18,593 bases of DNA, taken from NCBI GenBank assembly GCA_905209435.1, contig CAJLTE010000065.1, forward strand, positions 1 through 18,593, in the 5' to 3' direction. Shown piece after piece: positions 1 through 7,638 of this stretch (within the stretch, counting starts at the first letter, position 1; every line of letters begins with the position of its first letter). The stretch is from an uncultured Blautia sp. Its GTDB lineage: Bacteria > Bacillota_A > Clostridia > Lachnospirales > Lachnospiraceae. Under the pieces are notes generated by a model. It saw nothing but the letters and a program-made list of their open reading frames with translations. It had not been told where the DNA came from and did not search any database. A program made the translations under genes and the position numbers.

Positions 1-791
1 AAATTGATGGTGTGCTTCACGAATTCAGCTCCATTCCGGGCGTAAAAGAAGACGTAAGCGATATTATCATGAATCTGAAGAGCCTTGCTATTAAGAACCA
101 CAGTACAGACAATGAGCCAAAGACTGCATACATCGAGTGTGAAGGCAAAGGTGTTGTAACTGCTGCAGATATTCAGGCTGATCAGGATATCGAGATCATG
201 AATCCGGATCAGGTAATTGCTACCTTAAACGGCGGCAAGGACTGCAGACTTGCTATGGAACTTACTATCACAAAAGGCCGTGGTTATATCAGCGCTGACA
301 AAGGTAAATCTGATGATATGCCTATCGGTGTACTTGCAGTTGATGCAATTTATACACCAGTAGACAGAGTTAACATGATCGTAGAAAATACACGTGTTGG
401 TCAGGTAACCGATTATGATAAGCTGACACTGGATGTGTACACAAATGGTACACTTGATCCGGATGAGGCTGTAAGCCTTGCAGCAAAAGTATTAAGCGAG
501 CACTTGAGCCTTTTCATTGATCTTTCTGAGAATGCAAAAACCGCTGAGGTTATGATCGAGAAAGAAGACAATGAGAAAGAAAAAGTTCTGGAAATGAGCA
601 TTGATGAACTTGAGTTGTCTGTTCGTTCCTATAACTGCTTGAAGAGAGCCGGCATTAATACGGTTGAAGAATTATGTAACAAGACTTCTGATGATATGAT
701 GAAAGTTCGTAACCTTGGTCGTAAGTCATTAGAAGAAGTTCTTGCGAAACTGAAAGAGCTGGGATTACAGCTTCAGCCTACAGAAGAGTAA
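1..791 (+). CDS. rpoA: RNA polymerase alpha subunit, 3' part (5' end outside window)
   Basis: This is the C-terminal part of the alpha subunit, which nucleates RNA polymerase assembly and contacts UP elements and activators. The reading frame is already open at base 3 (I-D-G-V-L-H-E-F, the conserved alpha N-terminal-domain motif), so the GTG at 12 is internal and not a start. About 262 residues are visible; from the usual length of about 314 residues in Firmicutes, roughly 50-60 N-terminal residues lie upstream. The rest of the dimerisation domain runs to about base 540. An acidic and lysine-rich linker follows. The C-terminal domain ([20 protein letters not shown] onward, with a helix-hairpin-helix [15 protein letters not shown]) ends at TAA 789-791. 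rplQ follows, the normal distal end of the alpha ribosomal operon. Confidence 0.97.
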   Translation, partial: IDGVLHEFSSIPGVKEDVSDIIMNLKSLAIKNHSTDNEPKTAYIECEGKGVVTAADIQADQDIEIMNPDQVIATLNGGKDCRLAMELTITKGRGYISADKGKSDDMPIGVLAVDAIYTPVDRVNMIVENTRVGQVTDYDKLTLDVYTNGTLDPDEAVSLAAKVLSEHLSLFIDLSENAKTAEVMIEKEDNEKEKVLEMSIDELELSVRSYNCLKRAGINTVEELCNKTSDDMMKVRNLGRKSLEEVLAKLKELGLQLQPTEE

Positions 792-820
792 GAACATTCT
801 TAACGAAGAGATATTATACG

Positions 821-878
821 GTGGGAATGCCTAAGCAGTCGGACAGTAAGACCGAACAAGCGTGCCCGGCTGTCCCAC
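821..878 (+). promoter_or_regulatory. Structured rpoA-rplQ spacer (two-part stem-loop before L17)
   Basis: The 104-base spacer between rpoA and rplQ contains a two-part helix. GTGGGA (821-826) pairs with TCCCAC (873-878). CAGTCGG (836-842) pairs with CCGGCTG (866-872, one G-U pair). The right arm is continuous, while the left arm has a 9-base bulge, and the loop is about 23 bases. There is no U-tract, so it is not a simple terminator. The ribosome binding site GGAGG (884-888) begins only a few bases after the stem, so the fold could affect L17 translation or mark an mRNA processing site. The pairing is seen; the role is inferred. Confidence 0.45.
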
Positions 879-895
879 AGATGGAGGAAAATTAA

Positions 896-1432
896 ATGGC
901 AAAATATAGAAAATTAAGCAGAACTTCTGACCAGAGAAAAGCATTACTGAGAAGCCAGGTAACAAGCCTTTTATATCATGGAAAAATTGTTACTACAGAA
1001 GCTAAAGCAAAAGAAATCCGTAAAATCGCAGAAGGCCTTGTAGCTATGGCTGTTCGTGAAAAAGATAACTTCGAAACTGTTACTGTAACTGCTAAAGTTG
1101 CTCGTAAAGATGCTGAAGGCAAGAGAGTAAAAGAAGTTGTTGACGGAAAGAAGAAAACTGTATACGATGAAGTACAGAAAGAGATCAAGAAAGATGCTCC
1201 TTCCAGACTTCACGCTCGTCGTCAGATGATGAAAGTTTTCTACCCGGTTAAAGAAGTACCTGCAAAGGGTGCCGGAAGAAAGAAAAACACTAAAGACGTA
1301 GATATGGTTGCTAAGATGTTCGATGAGATCGCTCCAAAATACGCTGACCGTAACGGTGGTTACACAAGAATCGTTAAGATCGGACCGCGTAAAGGCGATG
1401 CTGCAATGGAAGTTCTGATCGAGTTAGTATAA
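896..1432 (+). CDS. rplQ: 50S ribosomal protein L17 (long form with internal insertion)
   Basis: L17 is a large-subunit protein near the peptide exit tunnel. The N terminus (MAKYRKLSRTSDQRKALLRS, then VTSLLYHGKIVTTEAKAKEIR) and the C terminus (VAKMFDEIAPKYADRNGGYT, then RIVKIGPRKGDAAMEVLIELV) are typical L17. The protein is 178 residues against about 120 in E. coli and B. subtilis. The excess is a highly charged, Lys-rich insertion between about residues 65 and 130, placed where bacterial L17 has only a short connection. Start ATG 896 follows GGAGG by 7 bases. It sits directly after rpoA as last gene of the operon and is followed by a terminator. Long L17 forms occur in Lachnospiraceae, as I recall, so this is probably a lineage trait and not an error; the insertion is in frame and compositionally like the rest. 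Confidence 0.97.
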   Translation: MAKYRKLSRTSDQRKALLRSQVTSLLYHGKIVTTEAKAKEIRKIAEGLVAMAVREKDNFETVTVTAKVARKDAEGKRVKEVVDGKKKTVYDEVQKEIKKDAPSRLHARRQMMKVFYPVKEVPAKGAGRKKNTKDVDMVAKMFDEIAPKYADRNGGYTRIVKIGPRKGDAAMEVLIELV

Positions 1433-1476
1433 TTCTACTGAATTTTTGATTTTATATTTGTCCAAACGATAATGAG

Positions 1477-1519
1477 ACTGCATATATTGGGGAATTGTCC
1501 CCGTATATGCAGTTTTTTT
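1477..1519 (+). terminator. Rho-independent terminator of the rpoA-rplQ operon
   Basis: ACTGCATATA (1477-1486) pairs with TATATGCAGT (1504-1513), and the inner GGGGA pairs with the TCCCC side across a short loop. The stem of about 15 bp is followed directly by seven T (1513-1519). It lies 44 bases after the rplQ stop. The following stretch up to 1849 holds no gene longer than a few codons, apart from the promoter and short ORF listed next. Confidence 0.93.
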
Positions 1520-1621
1520 GTTGATTTTATCTAGTATTATTGCTATGGGAATTGCGTTACCTGGGACAGTGTGAACAGTAATATGATTTCTGGGTTATTA
1601 TGGCAATGCTGTTGATTGCCC

Positions 1622-1650
1622 TTGATTATTTGTGCCAGATAGCGTAAAAT
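1622..1650 (+). promoter_or_regulatory. Candidate sigma-A promoter for the GDPD-like gene
   Basis: TTGATT (1622-1627), a 17-base spacer and TAAAAT (1645-1650) form the best promoter match I see in the gene-poor stretch 1520-1826. Transcription would start near 1657 and leave a leader of about 190 bases before the TTG start at 1850. The match is imperfect and other A/T-rich hexamers exist, so it is tentative. Confidence 0.35.
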
Positions 1651-1826
1651 CGTAGAGTGTACAATTATCATTCAAGTGGATATTTGTAATTGAAGCAGGG
1701 GACTTACCTGAATCGGTTAAAAAATGATTAGGAGTAAGTAAAAGCTGCGGATGTTTGTTTTTGGCAATTAAAGCATAGAGTTTATTTAGATGAACACATG
1801 AGAAAAAATGTAAGAGAGGAATACAA

Positions 1827-1853
1827 ATGACTGCCAGGAGAATAAGAAATTGA
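1827..1853 (+). CDS. Possible 8-codon upstream ORF overlapping the GDPD-like gene
   Basis: ATG 1827 has a ribosome binding site GAGAGGA (1814-1820) and opens an ORF reading MTARRIRN. It stops at TGA 1851-1853, which overlaps the TTG start of the next gene in a TTGA arrangement. The second ribosome binding site (CAGGAG, 1835-1840) lies inside this ORF. It could act as a translational coupler. Alternatively it could be the true N terminus of the next protein displaced by a one-base indel. The ORF is too short for its coding status to be tested from sequence alone. Confidence 0.3.
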   Translation: MTARRIRN

Positions 1854-2737
1854 GCCAGAATACTACAAAGAAGAAATCGGGTGTGGGCTATTGCATAAGA
1901 TTGCTTCTGCTGTTGGCAGAGTTACTGGCTGTTGCACTGTTTCTGTGGGGAAATGATGTTTATTCTTTATCTGCTGCCACCCCTGAATTTAAATGGGAGA
2001 ACTATGAGACAATTGCACATGCTCTAGGGGGAATCAGTGATAAAACATATTTGAATTCAAAGGAGAGTTTCCTGGCAAATTATCAGATGGGATGCAGACT
2101 GTTTGAAGTTGATCTGACAAAAACATCTGATGATGTATGGGTCTGCAGACACAGTTGGAATCAGTCACTGGGACAATGGGAGGGGGATGAGAAGAATATT
2201 CTGTCCTCGCAGGAGTTTTTATCCAGACCGATCTATGGTCAATATACCCCAATGACTTTCGAAGATCTGCTGGTTCTATTGAGTGATTATCCAGATGCAT
2301 TTGTCATGCTGGATTCCAAACAGTATTCTGTCCGTAATTACCAGAAAACACTTGAGGACTATGCAGATTATATAGAACTGGCACAGGAGGCCGGTATTCC
2401 TGAGGTGATGGGACAGATCATACCGGAGATTTATAATCAGGCAATGTTTGCGGGAACGGCACTGTTGTACAATTTTCCAGGATATATTTATTCTTTATGG
2501 AAGGAATATTCCACAGATGACCTGGTTGAGGTTGCAGCTTTTTGCAAAGAGAAGAATATTCAGGCGGCTACAGTCTATTATAAATACTGGTCAGAGGATG
2601 TGCAGAGGATTTTTGACAAACAGGGAATCAGATTATATATTTATACTGTAAATAATCTGAAGGAAGCACAGGACTATATGCAGGAAGGTGCTGCCGGTGT
2701 ATGTTCGGATTATTTACGGGATACAGATTTTGAGTAA
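1850..2737 (+). CDS. Membrane-anchored GDPD-like phosphodiesterase (divergent)
   Basis: The protein probably hydrolyses a glycerophosphodiester or related phosphodiester at the outer face of the membrane. A basic N terminus (KKK at 7-9) and a hydrophobic segment at about residues 15-33 suggest a signal anchor. The rest follows the glycerophosphodiester phosphodiesterase TIM-barrel pattern. H57 is in IAHALGG, E72 is where the PENT glutamate lies, E86 and D88 are in FEVDLTKTSDDVWV as metal ligands, and H101 is in CRHSW. A late YIYTVNN matches the family strand carrying W/N near the active site. The usual HR of the first motif is HA here, so the enzyme is off the main family. Length 295 is normal. 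The TTG start is chosen because CAGGAG lies 9 bases upstream and no in-frame ATG precedes it. Substrate (phospholipid, teichoic acid or other) cannot be told from sequence. Confidence 0.75.
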   Translation: MSQNTTKKKSGVGYCIRLLLLLAELLAVALFLWGNDVYSLSAATPEFKWENYETIAHALGGISDKTYLNSKESFLANYQMGCRLFEVDLTKTSDDVWVCRHSWNQSLGQWEGDEKNILSSQEFLSRPIYGQYTPMTFEDLLVLLSDYPDAFVMLDSKQYSVRNYQKTLEDYADYIELAQEAGIPEVMGQIIPEIYNQAMFAGTALLYNFPGYIYSLWKEYSTDDLVEVAAFCKEKNIQAATVYYKYWSEDVQRIFDKQGIRLYIYTVNNLKEAQDYMQEGAAGVCSDYLRDTDFE

Positions 2738-2810
2738 TATGATGGTATATTATGATTTGTAATGATTTTTACAGCTAATAATTATATTATAAAAGGACAT
2801 ATGATACACA

Positions 2811-4145
2811 ATGAAAATAAGAGTAATGATTGCTGTCTGGGCAGCAAAATTTGTAGGATACGTATGTAAGAAGATGGGAAGGCAGGGTGTGACCTGGGCC
2901 GGAAAAGTGGCTCTTAAGATTTGCCCGGATATTCTGGAACAGCTTTCCTCACAGGTGAGAAAAGCAATTTTTGCAACCTGCGGTACGAATGGAAAAACAA
3001 CTACCAACAACATGCTTTGTGCAGCACTGGAAGCAGAAGGTCAGAAAGTAATCTGCAACCATACAGGCTCTAATATGCTGAACGGTGTTGTAGCAGCATT
3101 TGTACTTGCTGCGAAATGGAATGGAAAAATAGATGCCGATTATGCCTGCATTGAGGCAGATGAGGCATCTACCAGACATATTTTCCCAAGGATCAAACCG
3201 GATTATATGCTTCTGACAAATCTTTTCCGTGATCAGCTTGACCGTTATGGAGAGATTGATATTACGATGAATATTCTGGAAGAAATGATGCGTAAAGTGC
3301 CGAAGATGCAGATTATTGTAAATGGCGACGATGCATTATCTGCATATCTGGCCATGGATTCCGGCAATCCATACGTGACTTACGGGATTAGTAAACCAGT
3401 GGTTAAATCAGCAGCAAATGAGATTCGTGAAGGCCGTTTCTGTAAATGCTGTGGTGAGAAACTTGAATATCGTTTCTATCATTACAGCCAGCTTGGTGAT
3501 TATTACTGTCCGAAATGTGGATTTGCAAGACCGAATCCGGATTTTGACGCAGAGAATGTAAAAGTTGGAGATCAGCTTAGTTTTAATGTAGAAGGAAAGC
3601 ACATTGTAGCGAATTACAAAGGATTCTACAATGTATATAATATACTGGCGGCTTATGCTGGGGTTCGTACGGCTGGTTTTGAGGGAGATCATTTTGAAGA
3701 TATGCTTCGCAAATTTAATCCGGAAAACGGTCGTATGGAGCAGTTTCGTATTAAGGGTACAGGTGTAACTCTGAATCTTGCAAAAAATCCGGCAGGATTT
3801 AACCAGAACATTTCTGCAGTTATGCAGGATCAGTCACCGAAGGATATTATTATCGCTATTAATGATAATGCACAGGATGGAACTGATATTTCCTGGCTCT
3901 GGGATGTTGATTTCGATCTTCTTGGAAATGAAACTGTGAAGTCTATTACAGTAAGCGGAATACGTTGTCAGGACATGCGTCTGCGTCTGAAATATGTAGA
4001 TATCCCATCTGTTCTTGAAGGAGATGTGGAAAAAGCAATCCGTGACAGAGTAGAGGATGGTGTAGGTAATCTGTATGTGCTGGTAAATTATACGGCATTA
4101 TTCAGTACCAGAAACATTCTGAAGAAACTGGAGGGCGAGAAATAA
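2811..4145 (+). CDS. murT: Lipid II isoglutaminyl synthase, Mur ligase-like subunit MurT
   Basis: MurT with GatD amidates the D-Glu of lipid II to D-isoglutamine in the cytoplasm. The N terminus (MKIRVMIAVWAAKFVGYVCK) and the Mur ligase P-loop ATCGTNGKTT at residues 55-64 (Lys62) are typical. A CxxC/CxxC zinc ribbon lies inside the central domain (C211/C214 and C233/C236), a MurT trait absent from MurC-F. The C-terminal region (IKGTGVTLNLAKNPAGFNQN onward) is the MurT-specific ligase C domain. Length 444 fits the family. The ribosome binding site AAAGGA is about 14 bases upstream, rather distant, but the start agrees with the family N terminus. The stop TAA shares one base with the gatD start (TAATG), which predicts coupled translation of the two subunits. 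Confidence 0.95.
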   Translation: MKIRVMIAVWAAKFVGYVCKKMGRQGVTWAGKVALKICPDILEQLSSQVRKAIFATCGTNGKTTTNNMLCAALEAEGQKVICNHTGSNMLNGVVAAFVLAAKWNGKIDADYACIEADEASTRHIFPRIKPDYMLLTNLFRDQLDRYGEIDITMNILEEMMRKVPKMQIIVNGDDALSAYLAMDSGNPYVTYGISKPVVKSAANEIREGRFCKCCGEKLEYRFYHYSQLGDYYCPKCGFARPNPDFDAENVKVGDQLSFNVEGKHIVANYKGFYNVYNILAAYAGVRTAGFEGDHFEDMLRKFNPENGRMEQFRIKGTGVTLNLAKNPAGFNQNISAVMQDQSPKDIIIAINDNAQDGTDISWLWDVDFDLLGNETVKSITVSGIRCQDMRLRLKYVDIPSVLEGDVEKAIRDRVEDGVGNLYVLVNYTALFSTRNILKKLEGEK

Positions 4146-4867
4146 TGAAAATAACAATAGGACATTTATATCCGGATCTTCTGAATCTTTATGGAGACAG
4201 AGGAAATATCCAGTGTCTGATGAAGAGATGCCAGTGGCGGGGAATCGAGGCTGAGACCATTCCATTTGAACTGGATGACAAGATAGATTTTTTGAAACTG
4301 GATATCGTTCTTCTGGGCGGCGGTTCCGACAGGGAGCAGATGATCGTATGTGAGAAACTTCAGGAAATTCAGCCGGATTTTAAAGAATATGTGGAGAATA
4401 ATGGTGTTGTTATTGCAATCTGCGGAGGCTATCAGTTGCTTGGAAAGTATTATAAGACAGACCAGGGGAATATGAAAGGGCTGGATCTGGTTGATCTGTA
4501 TACGGAGCAGGGAGAGGGTCGTCTGATTGAAAATATCGTTCTCCAGAGTGATTTGTTTGATATGCCGATCGTAGGTTTTGAGAATCATGGCGGCAGAACC
4601 TGTATCAATAATAACAAACCACTGGGAAAGGTTCTGTATGGAAAAGGAAATGATGGTAAATCAGGATATGAAGGGGTTGTGTATAAAAACGTGATCGGAA
4701 CTTATCTGCATGGACCATTACTTCCTAAGAATCCGCAGCTCGCAGACTGGCTCATTAAACATGCGCTGGAAAAGAAATACGGCAGAGAAATAGAACTTAC
4801 ACCACTAGATGACAGTCAGGAAAAAGAAGCAAACGACTATATATACCACAGATTTGTAAGAGGATAA
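4145..4867 (+). CDS. gatD: Lipid II isoglutaminyl synthase, glutaminase subunit GatD
   Basis: GatD is a class I (triad) glutamine amidotransferase that releases ammonia from glutamine for MurT. The nucleophile is C93 in IAICGGYQLLG and the catalytic histidine is H189 in GTYLHGPLLPKNP, the CobB/CobQ-like GATase fold. The N terminus (MKITIGHLYPDLLNLYGDRG) is characteristic of GatD. Length 240 is normal. Its ATG overlaps the murT stop by one base, and the next gene begins two bases after its stop, so the genes are co-transcribed. Amidation of D-Glu is needed for efficient cross-linking of peptidoglycan in many Firmicutes. Confidence 0.95.
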   Translation: MKITIGHLYPDLLNLYGDRGNIQCLMKRCQWRGIEAETIPFELDDKIDFLKLDIVLLGGGSDREQMIVCEKLQEIQPDFKEYVENNGVVIAICGGYQLLGKYYKTDQGNMKGLDLVDLYTEQGEGRLIENIVLQSDLFDMPIVGFENHGGRTCINNNKPLGKVLYGKGNDGKSGYEGVVYKNVIGTYLHGPLLPKNPQLADWLIKHALEKKYGREIELTPLDDSQEKEANDYIYHRFVRG

Positions 4868-4869
4868 TT

Positions 4870-5448
4870 ATGGCAAAATCATGTAATCAAAAAGCAAAGA
4901 TCCTGTATCTGGAAAGAATGTTGTCCGGGACAACAGGTGAGAATCCGATATCCATGCAGGAGATTTTGGCAAAATTAGAAGAACGGGGTATCCGCGCAGA
5001 GCGAAAGAGTATCTACGACGATATGGAGACCTTACGTGACTTTGGAATGGAGATACATTACCGAAGAGGGCGTGAAGGCGGATATTTTACAGAGAATAAG
5101 ATTCAGGCAGTTGCAGCGATAACTGCGGACAATGGTACTGTATCAGCAGTATCTGTATCAGCTCCTGTGCCGGATCGTAACGGTGAGAATACAAAAGAAC
5201 TCAAACTTATCTGCCAGAATTCAGCCAGAAAGAAGATTTTGCGTGCTTTTGGGCAGGATGTTTCGTGCAAAGCAAAAGGTGAGGATACTTTTACTGTAAC
5301 GGTTGAAGTGGCAGTTGATAAGGCATTCTTTGGATGGATGGCTTCTATGGGAAGAAATGTACATATCCTGAAACCAAAGAAAGTGGCAGTTGCTTACCGT
5401 GACTATCTCAAGAACATTGCGAAAGATTATAAAGGAATCGATAAATAA
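4870..5448 (+). CDS. WYL-family-like transcriptional regulator lacking the WYL core (HTH + WCX)
   Basis: The N-terminal 70 residues form a helix-turn-helix of the type found in WYL regulators. KILYLERMLSG comes first, then ISMQEILAKLEERGI, the recognition region RKSIYDDMETLRDFGMEI and a wing with RRGREGGYF. A low-complexity linker (about 75-108) follows. The C-terminal segment (about 110-188: RKKILRAFGQ, then VDKAFFGWMASMGRNVHILK, then VAYRDYLKNIAK) matches the WCX extension of the family. The middle WYL domain of about 80 residues is absent, so the protein has 192 residues against about 300. The reading frame is clean, so this is a stable short form and not an obvious fresh deletion. It starts two bases after gatD and is probably cotranscribed with it. 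Its ligand and targets are unknown; autoregulation of the operon is possible. Confidence 0.7.
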   Translation: MAKSCNQKAKILYLERMLSGTTGENPISMQEILAKLEERGIRAERKSIYDDMETLRDFGMEIHYRRGREGGYFTENKIQAVAAITADNGTVSAVSVSAPVPDRNGENTKELKLICQNSARKKILRAFGQDVSCKAKGEDTFTVTVEVAVDKAFFGWMASMGRNVHILKPKKVAVAYRDYLKNIAKDYKGIDK

Positions 5449-5481
5449 AGAATGTTAGATAAAGATAGAAAGGATCGTATT

Positions 5482-6924
5482 ATGAAAAGAAGAGCAACAG
5501 CTATTTTGCTTGGGATAATGGTATCCGCCATGTTCCTGTCCGGATGTGAAAATAATGATGCAAAAGAGGCAGCAAACGAAAGCGCTCAGGTAGAAGAAGA
5601 GGGCGTAGGTGAGGTCACAGAGGAAGGCGAGAAAGTAGAGGCAGAAACGAAGACTTCGGATGCCGATGACAGCAGCAAATCCGGGGACAGCCAAGAAACA
5701 AAAGACGAAAACACAGATGCAGATAAAGATGCGGACAAAGAAGACGATGCTGAGAACTCCACTTCTGCGGAAGATGAAATGACAGAAGCACCTGCCGGAA
5801 AGATTGGTGTGCTTCTTTCAGAGGATGATGATAATGCAAAGATTGACAGTGAGGCTATGACCTCACAGATTGCAGACGGAGGTTATGAGGCAGACATCAA
5901 AAATGCAGACGGAGATTCTGCACTTCAGATTTCCCAGATTCAGGAATTTATTGATGAACAGGTTTCTGCGCTGATCATTGATCCTGTGGATCCATATGGA
6001 CTTACAGATATCCTGAAAACCGCCAAAGAACAGGAGATACCGGTTATTTCTTATGATACGTTGATTCGCGATACTGCAGATATCAATTATTATGCAGCTT
6101 ATGATACCAGAGCAATTGGAAAAGATATTGCGAAAGAGATTGTCAAGAAAATGGATCTGGATAAAGCCAGAGAGGATAAGAAATCCTATACTATTGAATT
6201 TCTTATGGGGTCTCCGGATGATAACAGTGCATTATTCCTGTGTAACGGAATTCTGGAAGTATTGCAGGAATATCTGGATGACGGAACTCTTGTTTGTAAA
6301 TCAGGATATACAGCATTTGATGATACCGGAATAATGAGATGGAGTGAAACATCTGCGAAAGCAAAACTCAAATCTATTATTAATGAATTTTATGCTCAGG
6401 AGAAAACACCGGATATTATCTGCACTGCGTATGACGGATTTGCATATGCTGCAGAGGACGTTTTGAGTGACAGTGATCTTGAGCCTGGAAGCGATGAATG
6501 GCCGGTGATTACCGGATATGGAAGTGAAGCACAGGCAGTTAAAGATGTTGCTGCAGGTAAGATGGCATTTACTATGTTCATGGATCGCGAGGAACTTGCA
6601 AAGGGCGGAGCACAGATGGCAATTGATTATCTGACCGGTGAGAAAGTTGATGTAAAAGATTACTCACAGTATGATAATGGTGTGAAGATCGTAGGAACAT
6701 TTACCTGTGGGGCACAGGTGCTTGACAAAGATAATTACCAGATTCTGGTTGATAACGGAACTTATACAGAGGATGAGATCGCACCTGATCCAACTCCGAC
6801 TCCTGAAGCAACTCCTACACCAGAGGCAACGCCAACTCCTGAAGCAACTCCTGCATCACAAGATCAGGCGTCAGAGAAAGCTCCAACATCAGAAGCAACC
6901 CAGACTCCGACTCCTAAAGCGTAA
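5482..6924 (+). CDS. Sugar-type substrate-binding lipoprotein (periplasmic-binding-protein family)
   Basis: This is a membrane-tethered extracellular ligand-binding protein. ATG 5482 is preferred over the ATG at 5452, because a Shine-Dalgarno (GAAAGGA, 5468-5474) precedes it and it gives a canonical lipoprotein signal MKRRATAILLGIMVSAMFLSGC with the lipidated C22. Residues 23-106 are an acidic Glu/Asp/Ser/Lys linker. The binding domain (about 107-435) resembles xylose/ribose-binding proteins: KIGVLLSEDDDNAKI, ALIIDPVDPYGLTDILKTAK, PVISYDTLI and PVITGYGSEAQAVKDVAAGK. The tail has three PTPEAT units and more Thr/Pro-rich sequence to the end. The gene follows the WCX regulator by 33 bases. No permease or ATPase gene is nearby, so it is an orphan binding protein. 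Ligand unknown; a sugar is inferred from the family. Confidence 0.85.
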   Translation: MKRRATAILLGIMVSAMFLSGCENNDAKEAANESAQVEEEGVGEVTEEGEKVEAETKTSDADDSSKSGDSQETKDENTDADKDADKEDDAENSTSAEDEMTEAPAGKIGVLLSEDDDNAKIDSEAMTSQIADGGYEADIKNADGDSALQISQIQEFIDEQVSALIIDPVDPYGLTDILKTAKEQEIPVISYDTLIRDTADINYYAAYDTRAIGKDIAKEIVKKMDLDKAREDKKSYTIEFLMGSPDDNSALFLCNGILEVLQEYLDDGTLVCKSGYTAFDDTGIMRWSETSAKAKLKSIINEFYAQEKTPDIICTAYDGFAYAAEDVLSDSDLEPGSDEWPVITGYGSEAQAVKDVAAGKMAFTMFMDREELAKGGAQMAIDYLTGEKVDVKDYSQYDNGVKIVGTFTCGAQVLDKDNYQILVDNGTYTEDEIAPDPTPTPEATPTPEATPTPEATPASQDQASEKAPTSEATQTPTPKA

Positions 6925-6927
6925 AAT

Positions 6928-6972
6928 AAAAAGACAGAAGAGATAAGAAAACTTATCTTTTCTGTCTTTTTT
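6928..6972. terminator. Bidirectional terminator between the murT operon and xpt
   Basis: AAAAGACAGAA and AGATAAG pair with CTTATCT and TTCTGTCTTTT across a 4-base loop, giving about 18 bp with one imperfect position. The stem ends in a T-tract on the plus strand (6967-6972) and in a T-rich run on the minus strand. It therefore serves the lipoprotein gene (stop 6924) and the convergent xpt (stop 7033). A second weaker hairpin at about 6976-7006 (AGAGAAACAGC with GCTGTCTCT) follows. Confidence 0.9.
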
Positions 6973-7032
6973 ATAGAGAAACAGCATAACCGAATAGCTG
7001 TCTCTGCTGCATTTTTTGATAACAGGAGAGAA

Positions 7033-7605
7033 TTATTCTCTGAAAGTTAAAGAATCGTCAGTCATTGAATCAACGATTGCGAGAGATTCAAGACGGATGC
7101 CCATATCACGGATTACCTGGCCACCCTGCTGGAAGCCTTTTTCAATAACGATACCGGCGCCTTCAAGTGTGGCACCTGATTCCTTGACAATATCGATCAG
7201 ACCAAGAAGTGCGCATCCGTTGGCAAGGAAATCGTCGATCAGAAGTACATGATCTTCCGGTCCAAGGAATTTCTTGGAAAGGATTACGTCATAAACTTTT
7301 TTATGAGTAAAAGATTCTACCTTTGTAGAATACATTTCGCCGTCCAGATTTACACTCTGTGCTTTCTTTGCGAAAATAACAGGAACATCAAAATACTGGG
7401 CTGCAATACAGGCGATACCGATACCGGAAGCCTCAATTGTAAGAATTTTGGTAATAGGACAGTCAGAGAAGCGGCGTTTAAATTCTTTACCGATTTCATT
7501 GATGAGAGTGATATCCATCTGATGATTTAAGAAACTGTCTACTTTTAAAATATTCCCCGGTTTTACAATTCCATCCTTAAGAATTCGGTCTTTTAAAAGT
7601 TTCAT
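7033..7605 (-). CDS. xpt: Xanthine phosphoribosyltransferase
   Basis: Xpt makes XMP from xanthine and PRPP in purine salvage. The 190-residue sequence is collinear with type Xpt: MKLLKDRILKDGIVKPGNIL, then VDSFLNHQMD, IEASGIGIACIAAQ, PVIFAKKAQS, and the PRPP-binding loop VLLIDDFLANGCAL at residues 120-133 with its paired aspartates. The C-terminal VIEKGFQQGG is also typical. ATG is at 7605 (minus strand) with AAGGAG about 9 bases upstream. It is a single gene with its own promoter, and no xanthine permease (pbuX) follows, unlike the B. subtilis operon. It converges with the lipoprotein gene and shares that terminator. The leader lacks a recognisable purine riboswitch. Confidence 0.95.
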   Translation of the reverse strand: MKLLKDRILKDGIVKPGNILKVDSFLNHQMDITLINEIGKEFKRRFSDCPITKILTIEASGIGIACIAAQYFDVPVIFAKKAQSVNLDGEMYSTKVESFTHKKVYDVILSKKFLGPEDHVLLIDDFLANGCALLGLIDIVKESGATLEGAGIVIEKGFQQGGQVIRDMGIRLESLAIVDSMTDDSLTFRE

Positions 7606-7638
7606 AGATTTCTCTCCTTTATATATGTGATTTGTAGG

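Noticed and set aside
12..14. GTG as a start codon for rpoA
   Set aside because: The frame is open to base 3 with conserved alpha-subunit residues (I-D-G before V), so the gene continues outside the window.
5452..5481. Upstream ATG for the binding lipoprotein
   Set aside because: It would put ten charged residues before the signal peptide and has no good ribosome binding site; ATG 5482 has both.
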